Source: Synergistaceae bacterium | GTDB taxonomy: Bacteria; Synergistota; Synergistia; Synergistales; Aminobacteriaceae | Direction of reading: 5' to 3' | Length of the DNA stretch: 6,817 nt | Assembly (NCBI GenBank): GCA_009778055.1 | Contig: WRKN01000137.1 | Coordinates: forward strand, 1 to 6,817 | In this document: piece by piece, positions 1 through 6,195 of the stretch | How the letters are laid out: each line of letters opens with the position of its first letter | Position numbering within the stretch: the stretch's first letter is position 1 | Translations under genes and position numbers: made by a program | The notes under the pieces: generated by a model | The model's database searches: none | What the model saw: only the letters and a program-made list of their open reading frames with translations | What the model was told of the DNA's origin: nothing

Positions 1-4
1 CGTT

Positions 5-11
5 CCCTCCC
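5..11 (-). promoter_or_regulatory. Shine-Dalgarno site of a gene beginning just left of the window
   Basis: Read on the minus strand, the last bases before the window edge are GGGAGGG followed by AACG, a good Shine-Dalgarno core with about 5 or more bases to the edge. A minus-strand start codon at or just beyond position 1 would sit at normal spacing. A plausible promoter lies about 45 bases upstream. The gene itself is not in the window, so its identity is unknown. Confidence 0.4.
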
Positions 12-53
12 GCTTTTCAAAACTCCGCCTGATACCAGGTTGCAATCAAACGA

Positions 54-83
54 ATGTTAATCTGGGCCTTAAATGCTTGTCAA
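54..83 (-). promoter_or_regulatory. Leftward sigma-70/A-type promoter
   Basis: On the minus strand there is a perfect -35 TTGACA (78-83) and, after 18 bases, TAACAT (54-59), which matches 4 of 6 positions of the -10 consensus. Transcription would run left out of the window, towards the Shine-Dalgarno site at 5-11. The site lies just past the stop of the YjbQ-like relic, so it more likely serves the next gene to the left than anything inside the window. Confidence 0.4.
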
Positions 84-95
84 AGCTGCTTTTAG

Positions 96-236
96 CTATT
101 CTAGCTTTAGCCCTTTTATTTCAAAGCCGTAAAAAATTTGTTCCCATGTGCCAAAGTCCAGCTTGCCGTTTGTGACGGCAACCACGGCTTCGCGTCCCTT
201 AACCCGCGAAAGGCTTGCCCCGCCTTGACAGGGCCA
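96..236 (-). pseudogene. Relic of a YjbQ/UPF0047 (secondary thiamine-phosphate synthase) gene, C-terminal part
   Basis: A minus-strand reading frame between an in-frame TAG (237-239) and a TAG at 96-98 gives 46 codons with no start codon. Its core reads NGKLDFGTWEQIFYGF. This fits the conserved C-terminal signature of the YjbQ/UPF0047 family (hydrophobic strand, G-x-L-x-[LF]-G-T-W-[QE]-x-I, then an aromatic strand), preceded by alternating valines (V-V-A-V). In intact proteins this signature is followed by roughly 15 more residues (EFDGxRxRxVxVKxIG-like). Here the frame changes to KGLKLE and stops. The N-terminal two thirds, including the family's conserved His residues, are absent, and the first 13 codons overlap the 3' end of the transporter gene in another frame. 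I read it as a decayed fragment. The match comes from memory of the family and could be chance, though the G-T-W block is distinctive. Confidence 0.45.
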
Positions 237-1824
237 CTATATCGCGCGTGAAGTAGGCGATGTTATGGCAGTGGTCGCCAATACGCTCAAGATTGATGAG
301 GACGTCTATGAAAATAATTCCCTTTTCCGGGTTACATTCGCCTGCGTTCAGCCTTTCGATATGGTTTCTGCGGAATTGTTTTTCCTGCGCATCGATCTGC
401 GTTTCCAGCTCGTCTATTACGACGCCCGCCTTTTTCACATCCTCGCGCCTGATTGAATCCAGCGAGTAGACAAGGGCTTTTTCCACGTTGTCGTACATAT
501 CGCACACCTCGGCCACGGCTTTTTCAGAGAAATTCTTCTTACTGCTCAGGACTATCAGGTTCTCGAAATGGTCCCCCACGCGCTCCAGGTCGCCGGCTGC
601 GTTCACATAACAGCTCAAGACGGTGGACACCTCACTTGACACCACTTTTTGCCATATTTCCGAGGCATAGTCCGCAATGCCCCGGGCTATCTCGTTGACG
701 GAGCTTTCAAGCTCGGCAAACTCGCCGGCCAGGCGCTCCACGTTGTTTTCATTGTAGCCGCTGCGCACGAGGGCGGACATTTTCAGCACGATATCCCCCA
801 TGTGCAGCAGTTCGTCTTTAACCGCCGTCACCGCGGCTGTGGGGGAAACCTCGATCAGGTTCTTGTCCAGATATAAAGGAACAGTCTTGCCGGTGTCGTG
901 GGCGGGAATTATCTTCTGGATCACCTGCGCGTAAACTGACGCGAACGGCAAAAATACCATGGTGTTGATGATGTTGAAACCCGTGTGCGCGTTGGCAAGC
1001 TGCCGGGGGATGTCGGGCGAGGTGAACGCGAGGAGTTCCTTGTAAAAAGGAAGGAAGGGCAGGAAGAGCAGGACGCCGAAAACGTTGAAAAACACGTGGG
1101 CCGCCGCCGCCTGTTTGGCGTGGCGGTTGGCTCCGATTGTGGCCAGCACGGCGGTAATGGTGGTGCCGATGTTGTCCCCCATGATGATGGGAACGGCAGC
1201 GTCGAGGTTCAGAAGGCCCTGCGAAGCCATGGCCATGGTCAGGCCGATGGTGGCCGTGCTGGACTGAACGACCATGGTGACGAGCATACCGATAAGGACG
1301 CACTGCAGCGGCTGCCGCCCCAGGTTCAAAAACGCTTCCTGATAGTTGGCGAAAAACGCCGTGGCGTTCTCCATCGTCTGCATACCAAGGAACAACAGGG
1401 CGAAGCCTATAATGCCGTCCCCTATGTGGCGCTGTTTTTTTGTTTTGCCGAATATGGACATACCGACGCCTAAAGCTACGGCGGGAAGGGCGAGTTCTTT
1501 GATTTTGAAAGCTATGATCTGAGCCGTTACGGTGGTTCCTATGTTGGCCCCCATGATGATGCCGATTGCCTGCTTCAGATTCATCAGCGCCGCGTTGACG
1601 AAACTGACGGTCATTATGGTGGTGGCGCTGCTGCTCTGGATGAGAGTCGTTACGAGAATTCCTACAAAAACTCCCCGCAGAGGGGTACGGGTTAAGGTGC
1701 CTATGAGGTGGCGCATACGTTCGCCGGCGACGAACTGCAAAGACTCGCTCATCAATTTGATTCCGTAGAGGAAAAGACCGACTCCTCCGGCCAAATGCAA
1801 CGCTACGGACAAGTACAAGCACAT
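199..1824 (-). CDS. Na/Pi-cotransporter family membrane protein with C-terminal PhoU-like domain
   Basis: This 541-residue inner-membrane protein belongs to the Na/Pi cotransporter (NptA/YjbB-like) family, which moves phosphate with sodium; some bacterial members export phosphate. The membrane part shows the family's inverted duplication. Repeat one has a glycine-rich first helix (GGVGLFLYGIKLM, 13-25), QSSSATT (63-69) and GANIGTT (92-98). Repeat two has QSSTAT (187-192) and GDNIGTT (216-222). The QSS motifs are the known substrate/ion-binding signature. From about residue 345 to the end there is a soluble helical domain with two PhoU-type blocks, each marked by an ERxGDH motif (LERVGDH and LERIGDH), as in the phosphate-sensing protein PhoU. 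I chose the ATG at 1824 over the upstream ATG at 1935 because the protein then starts directly at the first conserved helix, and because a probable extended -10 (1865-1873) lies between the two. The Shine-Dalgarno is poor (GGGGGG only 2 bases before ATG), so TTG codons 3 or 5 remain possible starts. The gene is divergent from clpB. Confidence 0.9.
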   Translation of the reverse strand: MCLYLSVALHLAGGVGLFLYGIKLMSESLQFVAGERMRHLIGTLTRTPLRGVFVGILVTTLIQSSSATTIMTVSFVNAALMNLKQAIGIIMGANIGTTVTAQIIAFKIKELALPAVALGVGMSIFGKTKKQRHIGDGIIGFALLFLGMQTMENATAFFANYQEAFLNLGRQPLQCVLIGMLVTMVVQSSTATIGLTMAMASQGLLNLDAAVPIIMGDNIGTTITAVLATIGANRHAKQAAAAHVFFNVFGVLLFLPFLPFYKELLAFTSPDIPRQLANAHTGFNIINTMVFLPFASVYAQVIQKIIPAHDTGKTVPLYLDKNLIEVSPTAAVTAVKDELLHMGDIVLKMSALVRSGYNENNVERLAGEFAELESSVNEIARGIADYASEIWQKVVSSEVSTVLSCYVNAAGDLERVGDHFENLIVLSSKKNFSEKAVAEVCDMYDNVEKALVYSLDSIRREDVKKAGVVIDELETQIDAQEKQFRRNHIERLNAGECNPEKGIIFIDVLINLERIGDHCHNIAYFTRDIVALSRRGKPFAG

Positions 1825-1864
1825 CGCCCCCCAAGGGAAATCCCTAATTCGCTTCGCATTAATT

Positions 1865-1873
1865 AGTATAGCA
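1865..1873 (-). promoter_or_regulatory. Extended -10 promoter of the Na/Pi transporter gene
   Basis: The minus strand reads TGC-TATACT, an extended -10 element with a 5/6 hexamer. No good -35 is found 16-18 bases upstream (ACATGC at 17), which is tolerated in extended -10 promoters. The start point would fall near 1858, leaving a leader of about 34 bases before the ATG at 1824. Confidence 0.5.
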
Positions 1874-1964
1874 TCATTAAAGGCCGGGCATGTACTAACA
1901 ACCGAGTGCAGCGCAATGGAAGGATGCACAAACACAAAGGTCTGTGAAAAAGCGGATTACACTT

Positions 1965-1986
1965 TTGACAAGCCATCTTTTATAAT
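1965..1986 (+). promoter_or_regulatory. Promoter region of clpB
   Basis: A perfect TTGACA (1965-1970) and a perfect TATAAT (1981-1986) precede clpB, but only 10 bases separate them, so they cannot serve together as a normal -35/-10 pair. The TATAAT is the more likely working element, placing the start near 1993 and leaving a leader of about 36 bases. No proper -35 is seen 16-18 bases upstream of it (TACACT or TTACAC). I see no CIRCE inverted repeat and no sigma-32-type promoter. Confidence 0.5.
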
Positions 1987-1987
1987 T

Positions 1988-2004
1988 GGTCATCATTGGT
2001 CAAA
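1988..2004 (+). promoter_or_regulatory. Possible CtsR-type heat-shock operator
   Basis: The sequence GGTCATC-ATT-GGTCAAA is a tandem direct repeat of heptads with a 3-base spacer. CtsR, the class III heat-shock repressor of Firmicutes, is known to bind RGTCAAA-NAN-RGTCAAA. The second heptad is perfect and the first matches 5 of 7. The 8-base core ATTGGTCA repeats exactly 10 bases apart (1985-1992 and 1995-2002). The site covers the predicted start of transcription, a typical repressor position, in front of a chaperone gene. Whether this organism has CtsR cannot be seen here. Confidence 0.45.
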
Positions 2005-2017
2005 AATCACTGATTAT

Positions 2018-2022
2018 GGAGG
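2018..2022 (+). promoter_or_regulatory. Ribosome binding site of clpB
   Basis: GGAGG sits 6 bases before the ATG at 2029. It fixes that start over the out-of-frame ATG at 2024. Confidence 0.85.
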
Positions 2023-2028
2023 CATGTC

Positions 2029-4635
2029 ATGGATTTCAATAAATTGACGCGCAAGAGTCAGGAGGCTTTATCCGAGGCGCAGGGGCTGGCCGTGTCGTAC
2101 AAAAATCAGGAAGTGGACGCTGAACACCTTCTGGCGGCTCTCTTGATGGACAAGGGCGGGCTTGTCCCGCGCATAACGCGCCGCATGGACGTGGAACCCG
2201 ACGTTCTGCTGCAACTGGTGACGGACGAGATATCGCGCAGGCCCAAAGTAACGGGCGGCGGCGTGGAGGCCGGGAGGGTCTATGTCACCCAGCGCCTGAA
2301 CGGTCTTCTTGTGAAAGCCGAGGAAAAAGCGCGCGGGCTGAAAGACGAGTACGTGTCCGTGGAACACATTTTCCTGGCCATTTTGGACGAGGGAACCGGC
2401 ACGAACCTTGGGAAGATACTGAACAGGCTCGGCCTGACGTCGGAACGTTTCCTGAAAGCCCTTACCGAGGTGCGCGGTTCTCAGCGGGTGCAGAGCGCCG
2501 ACCCGGAGGCGACTTACGAAGCGCTGGAAAAATACGGACGCGACCTCGTCGTCATGGCGCGGGAAAACAGGCTCGATCCGGTGATCGGACGCGACGAGGA
2601 GGTCAGGCGCACAATCAGGATACTGAGCCGCAAGACAAAAAACAACCCCGTGCTGATAGGCGACCCCGGCGTCGGCAAGACAGCCATAGTGGAGGGTCTG
2701 GCCCAGCGCATAGTCAGGGGCGACGTGCCGGAGGGGCTCAAAGACCGCACTGTCTTTGCCCTGGACATGGGTTCCCTTGTTGCCGGGGCAAAGTTCAGGG
2801 GCGAGTTCGAGGAGAGATTGAAGGCCGTTCTGAACGAGGTGAAGCAAAGCGAGGGGCGGATAATTCTTTTTATAGACGAACTTCACACGATAGTGGGGGC
2901 CGGGGCCGCCGAGGGGGCGGTGGACGCCGGCAACATGCTGAAGCCCATGCTGGCGCGCGGGGAGCTGCACTGCATCGGCGCCACCACCGTGGACGAATAC
3001 CGGAAATACGTCGAAAAAGACGCGGCCCTGGCGCGGCGCTTCCAGCCCGTACGCGTGGAGCAGCCTGACGTGGAGGACACAATCTCCATATTGAGAGGTA
3101 TCAGGGAAAAACTACAGGTGCATCATGGGGTGAGGATAAGGGACAACGCCCTCGTGGCGGCGGCGGCGCTTTCCAATCGCTACATCACCGACAGGTTCCT
3201 GCCGGACAAGGCCATAGACTTGGTGGACGAGGCCTGCGCAATGATACGGACGGAGATTGACTCGCTGCCGTCGGAACTGGACGCCGCGAGCCGGCGCGTG
3301 ATGCAGCTTGAAATAGAGGAGGCCGCGTTGAAGCGGGAAGGGGACGCCCCGTCTCAGGAGCGTTTGAAAGTTTTGCGGAAGGAGCTGCAGGAGGCGAGAG
3401 AAGAGGCGGATTCCCTCCGCGCGCAGTACGATTCGGAAAAAGAGGCCATATCCGGCATACGCGACCTTCGCGCGCGGATGGACGAAGCTAAGGCGCGTAT
3501 CGAAAAGGCCGAGCAGGAGTACGACCTGAACAAGGCGGCCGAGTTGAAATACGGCACTCTGCGGCAGATGGAGCAGGAGCTTAAACTGAAAGAAGAGGCC
3601 ATAGCGGCGGCCCAGAGCGGCGACAGCCTTCTGCGCGAGGAGGTCACCGAAAACGAGATAGCCGACATCATCAGCAGGTGGACGGGCATACCGGTTACGC
3701 GCCTGGTAGAGGGAGAGCGTGAGAAGCTCCTGAAGCTCGACGAAGTGCTACACCGGCGCGTGGTGGGGCAGGACGAGGCGGTAAGCCTGGTGGCCGACGC
3801 CGTGCTCCGCGCGCGCAGCGGGATCAAAGACCCCAGGCGGCCGATAGGCTCGTTCATTTTCCTGGGGCCCACCGGCGTGGGCAAGACCGAACTGGCCAAG
3901 GCGCTGGCCGAGGCCCTTTTCGACAGCGAGGACAACCTGGTGCGCGTCGACATGTCCGAGTACATGGAAAAACACTCGGTATCGCGCCTTGTGGGAGCGC
4001 CGCCCGGCTACGTGGGGTACGAGGAGGGCGGGCAGCTTACGGAAGCGGTAAGGCGGAGGCCCTATTCCGTCGTCCTTTTCGACGAGATAGAAAAAGCGCA
4101 CCCCGACGTCTTCAACGTCCTTCTTCAAATTCTGGACGACGGACGAGTAACCGACGGGCAGGGCCACGTAGTGGATTTCAAAAACACGGTTTTGATCATG
4201 ACCAGCAACATCGGCGCGGTAACGCTCCTGGAGGGAATTTCTCCAAATGGGGATATAAGCGCCTCGGCGCGTGAGCGAGTCATGAATGATTTGAGATCGT
4301 CGTTCAGGCCGGAGTTTTTGAACAGAGTCGACGACGTAGTGCTGTTCAAACCTCTGCGCAGGGAGGAGATACGGAATATAGTGAGGTTGCTTTTGAAGGG
4401 CTTGTCGTCGCGGCTGGGCGACCGCCGGATAACGCTCAGCTTCGGGGACGACGCGGTTAACTTCATAGCCGACGCGGGGTATGATTCGGTGTATGGGGCG
4501 CGTCCCTTGAAACGCTATATAGTGCGCGGCGTCGAAACCCCCCTTGCGCGCGGCCTGATAAGCGGGCAGATATCGGACGGAGAATCAATCAACGTTCGGG
4601 TAAAGGACGAGAAGCTCTTTTTCGACGCTTCTTAG
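2029..4635 (+). CDS. clpB: ATP-dependent protein disaggregase ClpB
   Basis: ClpB is the cytoplasmic Hsp100 hexamer that, with DnaK/DnaJ/GrpE, threads aggregated proteins through its central pore to rescue them after heat stress. The 868-residue product is the usual length (E. coli has 857). The Clp N-domain spans about 1-145. The first AAA+ domain has Walker A GDPGVGKT (211-218), a pore loop AKFRGEFE (254-261) with Phe where many ClpBs have Tyr, Walker B ILFIDE (279-284) and arginine fingers at R336/R337. Residues about 412-530 form the Glu/Lys/Arg-rich coiled-coil middle domain, which separates ClpB from ClpA and short-linker ClpC proteins. The second AAA+ domain follows WTGIPVT (551-557): Walker A GPTGVGKT (613-620), pore loop GYVGY (660-664), Walker B VVLFDE (681-686), the FRPEFLNR block (759-766) and sensor-2 GARPLKR (823-829). 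There is no ClpP-docking IGF/L loop evident after the second Walker B, consistent with a disaggregase. No broken or missing catalytic residue is seen. Confidence 0.98.
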   Translation: MDFNKLTRKSQEALSEAQGLAVSYKNQEVDAEHLLAALLMDKGGLVPRITRRMDVEPDVLLQLVTDEISRRPKVTGGGVEAGRVYVTQRLNGLLVKAEEKARGLKDEYVSVEHIFLAILDEGTGTNLGKILNRLGLTSERFLKALTEVRGSQRVQSADPEATYEALEKYGRDLVVMARENRLDPVIGRDEEVRRTIRILSRKTKNNPVLIGDPGVGKTAIVEGLAQRIVRGDVPEGLKDRTVFALDMGSLVAGAKFRGEFEERLKAVLNEVKQSEGRIILFIDELHTIVGAGAAEGAVDAGNMLKPMLARGELHCIGATTVDEYRKYVEKDAALARRFQPVRVEQPDVEDTISILRGIREKLQVHHGVRIRDNALVAAAALSNRYITDRFLPDKAIDLVDEACAMIRTEIDSLPSELDAASRRVMQLEIEEAALKREGDAPSQERLKVLRKELQEAREEADSLRAQYDSEKEAISGIRDLRARMDEAKARIEKAEQEYDLNKAAELKYGTLRQMEQELKLKEEAIAAAQSGDSLLREEVTENEIADIISRWTGIPVTRLVEGEREKLLKLDEVLHRRVVGQDEAVSLVADAVLRARSGIKDPRRPIGSFIFLGPTGVGKTELAKALAEALFDSEDNLVRVDMSEYMEKHSVSRLVGAPPGYVGYEEGGQLTEAVRRRPYSVVLFDEIEKAHPDVFNVLLQILDDGRVTDGQGHVVDFKNTVLIMTSNIGAVTLLEGISPNGDISASARERVMNDLRSSFRPEFLNRVDDVVLFKPLRREEIRNIVRLLLKGLSSRLGDRRITLSFGDDAVNFIADAGYDSVYGARPLKRYIVRGVETPLARGLISGQISDGESINVRVKDEKLFFDAS

Positions 4636-4660
4636 GGGCGGCATCTTTCCTCCCATATTG

Positions 4661-4684
4661 TGATAGTCGTAAAAATATGATAGT
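4661..4684 (+). repeat. Short direct repeat TGATAGT in the clpB-downstream gap
   Basis: TGATAGT occurs at 4661-4667 and again at 4678-4684, with start points 17 bases apart, in the AT-rich 106-base gap after clpB. A TATGAT hexamer (4676-4681) overlaps the second copy and could be a -10, but no -35 stands at a normal distance. No convincing terminator hairpin is visible in the gap. It may be a regulator site for the downstream gene, or chance in AT-rich DNA. Confidence 0.25.
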
Positions 4685-4728
4685 GTTACTAAAACCCAAA
4701 TAGCTTTTGCTTTTTTGTTTACCAGGGG

Positions 4729-4735
4729 GGAGGAG
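4729..4735 (+). promoter_or_regulatory. Strong ribosome binding site that selects a TTG start
   Basis: GGAGGAG within a run of purines ends 6 bases before an in-frame TTG (4742). The nearest in-frame ATG (4757) is 21 bases away, too far for this site, and the TTG at 4715 lies upstream of it. The site therefore argues for initiation at TTG 4742. Confidence 0.65.
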
Positions 4736-4741
4736 AGCGGT

Positions 4742-5674
4742 TTGATTTTCGAGTTGATGTCGAATGGTTCCATGGCGGAGCTGCCTCAAGCGGCTCTTCC
4801 TAAAGGTATTCCGGACATCCCGGGGCCAAGGGCGGTTCTTTTGCTGCCATACAACCGTTATCTTCTGGGACACAGTTTTATGCGCAATTATGAGCGCTGG
4901 ATCTGGGGGAAGCCTGGAATCGACCCTCAAGAGGTCTTTTTGTACGAAAATGGGCCTCAGTCGCTTACGCTTGACGAAACCACGCGCGTCACCATTCCGT
5001 CCAACGTTATCCTGGAAATTCGCAATGCGCTGTTTTCGCAGATGCAGCCTCCCGGAGAACACCTGCCTACGGTTTTGATATTGCGCGGAGTGCTGAAGGA
5101 ACATTCGGCTTTCAAGGACGACGTCTTGGTTCAGAACGAACCGGCTTTCTTGCAGTTTATAGATAAAGACAACGTTTTGGGGATGACTTACTGGGCGGTG
5201 CGTTTTGCTCTTTTCCGAGGTGAATTTGAGACCATCGCCAGGGTAAAGACCTGGCTCAGGGCAGCGTCGGATCTTTTCGACTCAAACGAGCCATCGCCGC
5301 ATGGACACGCTCCGAAAGTCTGGTTTTCCCTGACTCCGCTGCCGGGTGGCAAGGAACTGTCCGAGCTGGAGGCTCTTTCCTTCTCGGTGGACGACCTCCA
5401 GCGTATGGTCTCACAGAGCGCTTTGCCGGTGGTGTTGTTCAGTAAATCAGGGTACCTTGTGCTTTCGGATTTCGGAGGGGCGGGAGGAGCGTTCCGGGTC
5501 TGGGTGTTCCTGCCGGCGTTTTTGTGGAACGAGCTGCGCGAGCGCCGTAAACTTTCCATTCGCGACCTGGTGATATCGGCCTGGGGATACTGCGACGCCG
5601 TTCAAGCGTCGGCCGAGCGCACCCGCTACGCCCCTTCTCCCAAAACGGCCGCTCAGCTAACGCCCGCAAATTAG
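4742..5674 (+). CDS. Conserved-looking protein of unknown function downstream of clpB
   Basis: I do not recognise this 310-residue protein (TTG start at 4742, chosen on the strong GGAGGAG six bases upstream). It has no signal peptide and no clear transmembrane helix, so it is probably cytoplasmic. A proline-rich start (LPKGIPDIPGP) leads into a hydrophobic strand AVLLLPYNRYLLGH (31-44). The rest alternates acidic/amphipathic stretches with aromatic-rich segments such as MTYWAVRFALF, and near the C-terminus FRVWVFLPAFLWNEL. A polar tail of about 25 residues (SAERTRYAPSPKTAAQ) ends it. It has a single Cys, several Trp, and no nucleotide-binding, metal-binding or catalytic motif that I can name. 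Its codon use and GC look like its neighbours, so it reads as a genuine native gene. It lies 106 bases behind clpB on the same strand with no clear terminator between, so read-through from clpB is possible. A strong hairpin terminator follows its stop by 11 bases. Confidence 0.8.
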   Translation: MIFELMSNGSMAELPQAALPKGIPDIPGPRAVLLLPYNRYLLGHSFMRNYERWIWGKPGIDPQEVFLYENGPQSLTLDETTRVTIPSNVILEIRNALFSQMQPPGEHLPTVLILRGVLKEHSAFKDDVLVQNEPAFLQFIDKDNVLGMTYWAVRFALFRGEFETIARVKTWLRAASDLFDSNEPSPHGHAPKVWFSLTPLPGGKELSELEALSFSVDDLQRMVSQSALPVVLFSKSGYLVLSDFGGAGGAFRVWVFLPAFLWNELRERRKLSIRDLVISAWGYCDAVQASAERTRYAPSPKTAAQLTPAN

Positions 5675-5685
5675 CAGCCAAATCG

Positions 5686-5722
5686 AAGAGAGCCGGGGTT
5701 ATTCCCCGGCTCTCTTTCGTTT
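5686..5722. terminator. Hairpin terminator between convergent genes
   Basis: A perfect 13-bp stem (5686-5698 with 5704-5716, core GAGCCGGGG/CCCCGGCTC) encloses a 5-base loop TTATT. On the plus strand it runs into TTTCGTTT, giving a factor-independent terminator for the gene ending at 5674. It sits between two convergent stop codons (5674 and 5727), so it may also stop leftward transcripts, although the minus-strand side (TTCGATTTGG) is less T-rich. Confidence 0.85.
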
Positions 5723-5726
5723 CTCA

Positions 5727-6179
5727 TCAGTAACTAGAATATCTTTCCCTGGCGTATTCGTACGGTATAAACCCATCCGCGTCCATGACTTCCGGAGGGG
5801 CGGCAACCGGCGCGCTCAGGAGCTGCTGCGGCTGCGGAAGAGACGCCCCGCCCTGAGCTGAATAACTAGCTCTGGCTTGCTCGTAAGGTATAAAATCCGG
5901 CGGCAAAGCAAGTCCCCCCGGGACTTCCACTCGCTGTCCAGGCACCGGCTGCGCAGGCGCAAACACCGGCTGCTGAGGTTCAGGCATTTGCTTTCTGCTG
6001 AACTCGCGCGGCATATACTCGGGATACCGCTGTTCTTCCGACTCCTCGTAATAACTGTACTCATACGGCACGGAACCGTAATAGTAAGACGGCCGCAGAT
6101 TCTCATTCGCGGCTGCTGTGGAAAATCCCAGGCCGGAAGCAAATAAAAACAAAACCGCCAACGTCGTCCTAATCTTCAT
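5727..6179 (-). CDS. Exported Tyr/Pro/Gln-rich repeat protein of unknown function
   Basis: The 150-residue product begins with a clear signal peptide: basic MKIR, hydrophobic LAVLFLFASGLGF, then STAAA-NE, with likely cleavage after A24. It is not a lipoprotein, as there is no lipobox Cys and indeed no Cys at all. The mature part is low-complexity, rich in Tyr, Pro, Gln, Glu and Arg. It contains a repeated motif: SVPYEYSYYEES (36-47), FIPYEQARASYS (96-107) and FIPYEYARERYS (137-148), the last two nearly identical. The third copy ends the protein at SSY. Pro/Gln linkers (PEPQQPVFAPAQPVPGQ and LPQPQQ) separate the copies. I know no family with this pattern. An envelope or surface-exposed structural or binding role is only a guess. 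The gene follows the MOSC gene by 16 bases, its Shine-Dalgarno (AAGGAAGG) overlaps that gene's stop, and the two are probably co-transcribed. Confidence 0.8.
   Translation of the reverse strand: MKIRTTLAVLFLFASGLGFSTAAANENLRPSYYYGSVPYEYSYYEESEEQRYPEYMPREFSRKQMPEPQQPVFAPAQPVPGQRVEVPGGLALPPDFIPYEQARASYSAQGGASLPQPQQLLSAPVAAPPEVMDADGFIPYEYARERYSSY
5730..6071 (-). repeat. Three copies of a [FV][IP]PYE repeat within the exported protein
   Basis: The copies lie at 5730-5771 (FIPYEYARERYSSY), 5859-5894 (FIPYEQARASYS) and 6036-6071 (VPYEYSYYEESE, degenerate). The first two also resemble each other in DNA (plus strand TCGTA[C/A]GGTATAAA at the PYE codons), suggesting an internal duplication rather than chance composition. 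Confidence 0.7.
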
Positions 6180-6195
6180 AACCCTTCAACCTTCC

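Noticed and set aside
163..181. Perfect 7-bp hairpin (TTGCCGT/ACGGCAA, 5-base loop) as terminator of the transporter gene
   Set aside because: No T-run follows directly on the minus strand (the nearest is about 25 bases on), and it lies inside the YjbQ-like relic.
818..1834. A long open frame of 338 codons on the minus strand inside the transporter gene
   Set aside because: It is a shifted frame of the transporter gene; its product is full of His and Arg with no domain, while the main frame shows conserved transporter motifs.
1825..1935. Upstream ATG at 1935 as start of the transporter
   Set aside because: The extra 37 residues are polar and unlike the family, and a probable extended -10 for the gene lies within them at 1865-1873.
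1936..2028. CIRCE/HrcA operator before clpB
   Set aside because: No TTAGCACTC-N9-GAGTGCTAA-like inverted repeat is present.
2068..2970. A 300-codon minus-strand open frame opposite clpB
   Set aside because: Antisense shadow of a high-GC clpB coding region; no recognisable motif, and clpB is certain.
4715..4757. TTG at 4715 or ATG at 4757 as start of the gene after clpB
   Set aside because: The strong GGAGGAG at 4729-4735 lies downstream of the first and 21 bases before the second; TTG 4742 has ideal spacing.
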